64,000 nucleotides of DNA from Straminergon stramineum (taxonomy: Eukaryota; Streptophyta; Bryopsida; Hypnales; Calliergonaceae), in assembly GCA_963920665.1 (NCBI GenBank), contig OY987267.1, forward strand, positions 15,624,001-15,688,000, read 5' to 3'. The translations under genes were made by a program, and so were the position numbers. Position 1 is the stretch's first letter; every line of letters begins with the position of its first letter. The notes beneath the pieces are model-generated. The model was not told the origin of the DNA, did not search any database, and was given only the letters and a program-made list of their open reading frames with translations. This document shows, in pieces, positions 56,369-64,000 of this stretch.

Positions 56369-58187
56369 TTAACCCTTGAACGGCCTGAAAGCCCTATGTG
56401 GCCGTACGTCATAGTTTTTTACATATTGGGGCACTATTGCGGCATTTTAGGACTAAAAGTGTGCTAGAAAGTTGTTGTGGTTGGAGATGCATGTCGAATG
56501 TTGCTTTACACTTTAGGAAATACTCGTTGGAACACTGCAAGACATTGAAAATACAGAAATCAAGATATGATATAGGGACTACAATGTACATTCAGGCACC
56601 CGACAATTGTGTGGGTTTGCTGTCGTAGATGTGGTAGTGTCTATTGGCAAGAGGAGGCGGAAGAGCAATTCTTCTAGTTGGAGATGGCAATTGTGGATTC
56701 TTCTGCAAGGAGTGGTTTTGTTTGTGAATGGAATTTTTGAGTGACGGGGGCTACAAGGGGTGATTTTGATCATGACAAGTTGAGTTAGTAATGGTTCTAA
56801 GGTAGTGGCCAAATGTAGCCTAGCATGAAGGTCTTTCAATCGATAAATGTGGTAGGAAGCAAGGTTGTTGACAAAGTGTGGGGAGGTCGCTCGGGCAACA
56901 TTTGGAGGTGGAAGATCCATAGGAGACTCTTCTCTACATGGTGGATGTAGGAGTTCGTGACCCAATGAACTTGTTTGATTGATCACTTGTCTTTAGTAGT
57001 GTGCACTCAAGGGGTTCCTTATTTGCAGCCTTTGGCAATTTTGATATTCTCATTTCCATCATCCTTAGCAATGTTGAATCAAGAGGGAAATTTTTTGAAT
57101 TTTTTTTGTTTTTAGGGGTCGATGTGGATTACTTGTTGTGTGGAGTAGGTTAGTTGTTGTAGGGAATTTTCTAGATAGAGTAGATGAATCTGACGTAGGT
57201 GTGAGGTGAAGTGGACCTAGTTGCGACTTCACTGAACAATTTGCTCTTGATATTATGAATCAAAATTAATAGACATTCAGACTCTTATTCATTTGATGTG
57301 AATTTGCCTTTATATTTGCACTTGCATAATTGAAATTTTGTTGACAATGTTCTCTATTGACCTCTAAGCGACTACACTTGTCTTGAAAGCCGGAAGCGTT
57401 GCCACTAGGATTTCTTGCCAAATCGGTTGCCTTCCCGCCATGCCAACACCCCACGTATCTCCAACAAGTTGTATTTACTCAACGTCGTACATTGACCAAT
57501 CTTGAATAGCAACGCCACAACTAGATGTATTCTGAATTCACCTTGCGCATTTCTAGGCAACTTGACTCCAGTTATATACGGAGTTGTGATAGCCAAGATT
57601 GACCAACTCCTCCAAATTTGGAGCAAAAATTTTTGTGAGCACTTTCATCACCATTGTCAAGGCACTCACCATCGTGATCTCTCTTTAGACCACGATAGAA
57701 TTTTCTAGAAAATGAAGATGTACTGAATGAGAGCATGTGTTGTCACAAGTGTTGCATTTTGTGCAAATTCTAGACACTATGGCAGACAGGGGTCTTACAA
57801 AAATTCAAGCACAACCTCAATCATAAAAGAAGACAATTGGAAAGGTTGAAAGTCCAAATTCACTTCATGAATGCACTTCTTGAAATTCCTCTTTGATGGT
57901 ATTCAGTACATATGGCTCCATAGACAAAGAGCCGGAGGGCCATTCATGGATTAAATGCCAAAAATGTTGACAAAACAATTAGTCTTGTCAACTCCTTCTA
58001 TGCATACTACGTCGGAATCTTATATATAATTTTTTAAATAACAATAATTAAATTAATTCTTTGTTTGTCTTTGATAAAAAGTAAAATAAAATAATTTCCA
58101 ATCATTATTTGTGGCAAAATAGAATATACAAATTAATTGATATTGAAATTTACAAAACAATGATTTGCTCACTCTTTTAAGGGTTAA
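56369..58187 (+). mobile_element. Possible long TTAA-bounded element
   Basis: It begins TTAA-CCCTTGAACGGCC and ends CTCTTTTAAGGG-TTAA, 1.8 kb apart. Only about five terminal bases pair, so this may be two unrelated TTAA-CCC ends. The frames inside (for example 135 codons at 56579-56986, minus) do not resemble a transposase. Confidence 0.3.
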
Positions 58188-59686
58188 ACAAGAGATTCAT
58201 CCATCAACCTTTTGAGAAGTGTGTGTGTGCACAATGAGTTCAACTTGCACCATTTCAAAATAAATCCCCCAAATTTTTCCATTTTTATTTTTAATATGGA
58301 TGAAGTGAATTTTTTTGAAAAAACTACTACCCATTTTATAATGATAACTTTTTCTTGCACTTTAAAATCCTTATACACACATGAATGTTGCATGCATTCT
58401 AATATGTTGTACTTATAAGAAGTTGTGAACCCCCAAGTGTTTTGACATCCATATTTGAAATGATGAATAGAGTGCTGTGTGCAAGATTTTTTTTCATTTT
58501 AGAGCCAATTGTTTTTTCAATGCTCATGTGATACTTGGATGATACTTAGTGATATCCATATGAAAACTCGGTGATACCTAGGTAAAATTTGGTTGTTGGT
58601 CTTAAAATATAACAATTATCTAGCTATTTTGTGCTCCCCGAGTGAAAATTTCCTTTACAGAAACTAGCTGAACATCTTTTGGCTCTGGTTTGAGTGGGGA
58701 AAAATTGTGTATAAAAAAAACACTGGCTTCGTGACAATGATTTGTTCAAAGACCTTCTCATGCATCCAAAGCAATACAGTAAGCTTACTTGAATTTGCAG
58801 ACAACCTTTCATTATGACCCACTTGATAAAATTGACAGAAACTAACTGTACATTCATTTTATAATATCATAAAAAATGTGAAAAAAATGAAAAAATCAGG
58901 CGTTCAAGTGTTCATAGCCGCCGCCTCTCCACTTGTACAGTACATGCAACTTTCACACTACGTCAGACCTAATCCGAGTCTGTAACAGGTACTAGCAGAC
59001 TACAGTACCTTAAACTTAGAAAATCTGACCTAATCTATGGTAACTTCCAGGCCCAGTTCTTCCATGTTAATTCCTTAATTGCACCGCCTCTCGGTAGTTT
59101 CTTATACTGTAATTTGTCAAGTACTTTCCCTCGAAACAAATTTTTATCTGGTCCATGCGTGTTGTCAGTGATTATCCAGGAATCCATGGAGTTTTGCATT
59201 GGGACTGATGTAACTTGTAGGTACAAGTGGACCAAGCTCTGTTTCGCCTTCCTTGCCGACACTGTTGTGAGTCTGCAAGCTAACTTTGCGCGTGGGAGAG
59301 TAATTTGTGGTGGGGTTGGCTCTTTGTATGATAAATATCCCAAAGGTGACAAGTACTGAATGTACACAGCATTCATTTGTCTGTATTTCTAATGGTAAGA
59401 TTAGATCAATGGGGGCGAACCTGCCGACAATTGCTGGCGGCTATGTCACTTACAAAAAATTCCAGAGGCCATCTTTGCTTCAATAGGCGCTCTCGACATG
59501 CGAGTGAAGGTGCATTGGTTGTTTGAAAGCTTGACTGCGTTATTGCAGCTTGGATTCTTGAATTCTATGCTTGATTTTATGGTGTGTTGCAGGTATGCTT
59601 AATTTAGTTTGGAACTCTTTCATGTCTTAGTTTGGTTTGTACCGACGATCATTTGGTTGATTTGGAGATCATACTACTGACGTGCT
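58188..59686. other. Intergenic DNA, possible promoter at the right side
   Basis: No gene is recognised. Base composition shifts toward that of transcribed DNA after about 58900, perhaps the promoter side of the right-edge gene. Confidence 0.4.
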
Positions 59687-59709
59687 TGTGTGTGTGTGTG
59701 TGTGTGTGT
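59687..59709. repeat. (TG)n microsatellite
   Basis: There are 11 uninterrupted TG units. It lies in or just before the presumed 5' leader of the gene that follows. Confidence 0.85.
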
Positions 59710-61340
59710 CCTTGTGTTTGAGGGACTGAAGACACTTGGATTGAGAATTCGGAGAGTGCTTTGAAAGGCGAGTGAAAGTTCGGGGGCGACGGGTCTTGGA
59801 GCTGGAGGTCCCTTGGAAGAATCCACTTTAAATCAATTCGGCCCCCTGATCTACTCTTTGCCCCCAAAAGGTGAGTGAAATTTCGATCTTAATCGTATTC
59901 TTTGCGATTCTTGACCATTTCCAAATGCTTTTCATTGTCGGTACTAGTTACGTTCTGGTGTTGGGTTGACGCTCATTTCTTTTGTACCGAATTGATATTG
60001 GCGATTGATGGTTTGCTCATTTGCTGTTACTCTGTTTTGGCTGTTCTTTCCACCCTCCTTTGTCGGTGGGAATCAGCTTCCTTGTCGGTGAGATCTTAGC
60101 AACGTTGTTAGAGTAGGTTGCTCAGATATTTTATGGTAGAATTGTACCTAAAATGTGCAATTAGTTTACGATGATTTCAGTTACGCAGCTTTCTAGGGTA
60201 GGAGAATCGGTGACCGACACGTTGTGCTTTGAGTTCCTTCTAATAGACTGATTAGGATTTTATTGATTGTGGGTAGTAATCACAAGTGTTGATAGATATT
60301 CTTGCCTAGATTTTAGATAAACTGATTGTTGTAGTCTTTACTTGTGGTTGATTAGTTACCTATGAGGACTCTTGTTTTGTCTCCGTCTGTTCGGTTACGA
60401 GATAGGGTTACAGTAATTTAAGTAATACTAGTTTAAGTGGTTAGTTTTTGAAATGTATAGAGGGGTTTGCATTAGTTGGAGAGGTTTTGGTGAAAGGCTA
60501 GAATGGAACTTGATTATTAACTAATAGGTCTGAGATGAACAACGAAAGATTTATAAGTTAAACTCAACTTGAACGAAAGATGAGCAAAGTGTTAAAAGCA
60601 AAAATCAAAGGTATATGTCTTCAAAGACAGATATAGACATAGACTTCAAAGAATTTTTTTAACAACAGTTCTAATAGTCATGAAACAGTTCTTTTGTAGT
60701 CATTTTTCTTTCTAATTTATAAGATGCACCTCTAGAGTGTAAGACATCTGACTCATGATGATAGTTAAAGGCAATTCTACCGATTCTGTGGTCAGAGCTT
60801 TAGAGTTATCTTGGACAGGAACACCAAAATTAGGGTGTTTCTCTGTTTTTGTATTTTGAAAAGGATGTTGTTTTGACACGCTTTATCGCGTCTTAAGTGT
60901 CGAATTTTTGGTCCAAAATAGTAATCATTTGTAGTAGTCATTGCCATTCGATGATAGTGATGATCATTGCTTCTGATCGTGGATGCCACTTCTTGCTCTG
61001 CTTTGTTTAAGGAAGACCCTCTTCCTGGTGTAATCATCTCGTTTTGCATTGGAAGTTTCTTCAACAATGAGGTGATTCTTACGCACCCAAGTGCATCATG
61101 TGAATATTATTTGGATACTATATCCAGAAATTATGAATATCTTAGATTATTTTGGTAGATAACTATTTTCAAAGACAAAATTTCTTGTTTTGGTAGTGTA
61201 CAGTCTGAAAATCAGTATTCGTTGTTGCTGTCAAGATTTTAGGATTGGGAACGAGGAAAGTTTTGGGATTATGTTTGCCCACCTAAAGGGATGTTGAGAT
61301 TTACTTTCTGGATGCGTTCAGACATGTGAAAAGAGTCCAG
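59710..61340 (+). other. Presumed 5' leader exon and long leader intron
   Basis: A good donor (AAAAG then GTGAGT) lies at 59871 and an acceptor (GCGTTCAG) ends at 61321, 19 bases before the chosen ATG. The segment between has no credible coding frame. I infer a leader intron of about 1.45 kb for the right-edge gene. Confidence 0.45.
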
Positions 61341-64000
61341 ATGGAGGACAAAACCCCCTTCTTGGGAAATGAGCACAGACACACGATTTTTGCAAGCGAA
61401 CGAGCTGTAAACAATCCTTCAGCTATAGAAGAAGTTGAAGGTCTGAAAGTAGAGGCGGTAAACAATCTGAGTGCTAGCACTGGAGACGATTTCAGTCTGA
61501 AGAAAGGTCACTGTGAGGGTGTTAACAATCAAGCAAGTACAAGTCGAGATTTTCTATGTAATCCGATTACTGTGAGTTCGTATGAAACCAACAAGTCTGG
61601 ATCAAACCAACCACCAACTTTTGATGAAGAACATCTTAGAGAAGACACTGTTTCTCCACATGTTTCGGGTAACAAAGAAGTTGCTATGGAAGACCGACGG
61701 AATGCCACGACGTTCCAGCTCTGCTTAGCCGCCCCGGCTTCGATCTCACGTTGCTCAGCATACCTGGCATATACGGTATATTACGCTCTGACTCCATTTC
61801 TCTTTCATTGTTGTAGATCAGGAATTCCCAGTATCGAGATCGGTGTTATTGCAAGCGTCCTTCTGGTCGAAGCAACAAGCTTGTGATTACGAGAAATCCT
61901 TCACTCGATCGGTGCAAATGTGTGTGTTCAATGTTGGATTTACATCAGTCCAAGTAACAAGAATGAGCATGAAGAGGTGGCGCTTGCATGGCTCCTATGT
62001 GGCATGCTAAAATATTTGGGACAACAGGGCTTTAATCTAACGGTTGGATTGAACACCTTGTAACTGAATTATCTTTAGCATCCAAAGTACAATTTCCATA
62101 CCTGCAATGGAAAATTTTAAGTTATCAATATTGCTTTTAATGTTGGTTCAAAATGAAACCTCAATTGCTTGATAATCATCTCAAACTTGTAGCTTCGACC
62201 TGTGCAGTCAAAAGTGCCCCGCATACATCAGGGTTTGGCTAGAATCCTAGAGACCTTAATTCACCGTGAACATCAAGCATTCAACCCGTGATAATCACGT
62301 GTTTCTCAGAATTACCTTTCTTCTTGTGCCTGACTGAACTTTGCTGATATTTGGTTCAGGGTATCGAAGGGCTGTTTGACCCGGAACCAGAATCAGTTGG
62401 GTTGCATCTGGAACCGACTCTGGAAGCCTTGGGCTTAAAATTCAATTTCTGGTTTTCTGACATTCTTCCCAACAGAGACGGACGAATTTGTACTGAAATT
62501 GCATACCACCTCACTGTCCGCGTCACTCGCGTTTCTGCTCGTAATCCCTTTGCAGCTGTGGCAGGAGCTGTGGCTAATTTTGCTCGGGGTGGGGATAATC
62601 CTGAATCTGAAAGGGTAGTAATTCAAACCGTCAAGGGACTTCAAAATTCCCTGTTGTTGCGGTTCGATGTGGTAGATGAGAGAGGCTCATTACTGAAGAG
62701 CCCTTCACTGGGCGTAGCGCAATGGCTGGCTGTTTTGACCCAAATAATCTTTGTGGCCAATCCCTCTAACATTGCCGAGTGTGTCGGAGAATACTGGAGG
62801 ATTCGCCATGGACATAAGCAGGAAGACTCTCGAGCATTTCAAAATTTCTCTAGAGATGCATACTCCATGGCCGGAGGTGGTGCCGGTTCCAGTTCCAGTT
62901 TCGATTACGGTGGGAATGACGGTGGGTATTACTATGGGAATTACGGTAGGAGTTCCGGTGGGAATTACTATGGGAATTACGGTGGGAGTTCCGGTGGGAG
63001 TTATGGTGGGAATTATGGTGGGAATTACAGCCTTAAACCCTTCCTGGGAACTGTAGCTAGCTGGGCTGCCAGAGTTGCAGACAAATATGGAGGTTCAAAT
63101 ATAGATGCTGCAGCCCACAACAAGACAATTGGGATGAAAATGCTTCTTCTCTGCCTGGGGTTGTTTGAGGTTCTGAAGGAGATGGCTCGCCGTGAGGGTG
63201 CTCAGGCAGAGGGGAAGCTCTATGAGATATATGCAATAGTCCTCTCCTGTCTGAGGAAGGTCTCTGTCTCAGAGTGTGGTTATGACCCTCCACCATTTGC
63301 AGTAGCCACCTTTCGAGACGGTGTTTCGGAGCTGGTGATGTGCATTTCTCGGTTCTCCTACGACTGGATTTCTCGACTCGAAACGCTGGGGAGGTATGAT
63401 TTCCATTTGGATTATTCTTGAATGGCAACTCCAATTTGGCACCATTCATTTAGTCAGAATAGCTTTACTGCCAACGTGAGAATGCTTGACCCCTTAAAGT
63501 GAGGTTTGATTGATCATATTGATGTGCTAATAGGATCCAAATAGCACCAAATTTTATATCACCGGAGTCAAAGAAGAACATTGCGTGTGCAGGTATGACC
63601 GCAGTTGGATTTTTCTTGAGAAGGTGAGCGAGTTCCAGCTTGACATGAGAGAGGTCTCCATGCTAAAGAACTCTCAGCTAGCCTACATGGACGCTGTGAA
63701 AAACTTGCTCAAGACGGACGACTTATTCGTCAAAGAAAAGGCGCTGAGAAAACGCACGTATCGGATCGCTTTGTTTGCTTCCCCGACTTTTCCCTCATTT
63801 CTGCTGGCTGCAGAGGAGCTCCAAGCGTGGATGAGAGGCGCAACAGATTGGGTTCAGACGGAAAACACAGAAGAAGAGATTCGTGCTGAACTTGAGGATG
63901 GTCTTCATCAGTGGTTTACCAAAGTCATGCCTGAGATGATGAACTCTAGCAACAATAATCGGCCAAAGGCGACTTATTTGCAGCAGCATCTTGAGCTCAT
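61341..64000 (+). CDS. Unrecognised multi-exon gene, partial at right edge
   Basis: Inferred exons are 61341-61775, 62360-63393 and 63593 onward, with GT-AG introns and matching phases (0, then 2). The readable product exceeds 620 aa and continues past the window. The first exon is polar and contains three VNN-centred repeats (AVNNPSA, AVNNLSA, GVNNQAS). The second starts GIEGLFDPEPESVGLHLEP, is globular, and includes a Gly/Tyr/Asn-rich stretch at nt 62904-63030 built from GNYGG units. Then come helical segments (KMLLLCLGLFEVLKEMARRE). The third continues YDRSWIFLEKVSEF and is charged and helical. I recognise no catalytic motif, signal peptide or clear membrane segment. Joining exon 1 to exon 2 is inferred and less certain than the exon 2 to 3 join. 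Confidence 0.65.

Noticed and set aside
56579..56986. 135-codon minus-strand frame as a transposase of the possible 1.8-kb TTAA element
   Set aside because: No DDE-type spacing or transposase motif is visible, and the frame is short.

Overview
The window is nuclear DNA of a land plant. The evidence is spliceosomal GT-AG introns, class I small heat-shock protein genes, chalcone synthase (CHS) and phenylalanine ammonia-lyase (PAL) relics, a DUF538 gene and a PEPPER-type triple-KH gene. The CHS and PAL residues resemble bryophyte (moss) versions as I know them, so a moss is my best guess. That is inference, not proof. Genes are sparse, and most of the window is AT-rich DNA built from short non-autonomous transposons and duplicated blocks.

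Layout. At 3.7-6.8, 14.1-18.9 and 18.9-24.8 kb lie three related duplication units, each with one intronless class I sHSP gene on the minus strand (170 aa). The proteins are nearly identical. Two three-unit heat-shock elements are conserved upstream of each, but only the first gene keeps a clear TATA box. At 26.1-27.6 kb (minus) is a dead two-exon CHS gene, and at 33.4-35.6 kb (plus) a dead full-length PAL gene. Their 5' ends face each other across about 5.8 kb. At 38.3-38.7 kb (minus) is an intact DUF538 gene. At 50.2-54.1 kb (plus) is a six-coding-exon gene for a 533-aa protein with three KH domains. At 61.3 kb a plus-strand gene of unrecognised family begins and runs off the right edge.

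Mobile DNA. A roughly 0.93-kb element family starts and ends at TTAA, with termini close to CCCCTAAAGGACC. It occurs in at least five full copies and two fragments. Because the sHSP units are duplicated, two insertions can be compared with their unoccupied sites in sister units. This shows directly that the target is TTAA and points to the piggyBac or Sola3 superfamily. A second family of about 300-350 bp, with CATTAG...CTAATG ends and an internal ACGTGGC palindrome-like core, occurs four times, once nested in the first family. There are also two foldbacks at 1.6 and 3.1 kb, a further inverted-repeat element at 55.1 kb, a 0.5-kb dispersed repeat, and a near-perfect hairpin with 120-bp arms at 47.6-47.9 kb.

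I found no strong case for a wholly new biological system. The observations most worth following are the hairpin locus, the TTAA element family with its built-in empty sites, the head-to-head decayed PAL/CHS pair (PAL has six stops but no frameshift over 725 codons), and the unrecognised right-edge gene.
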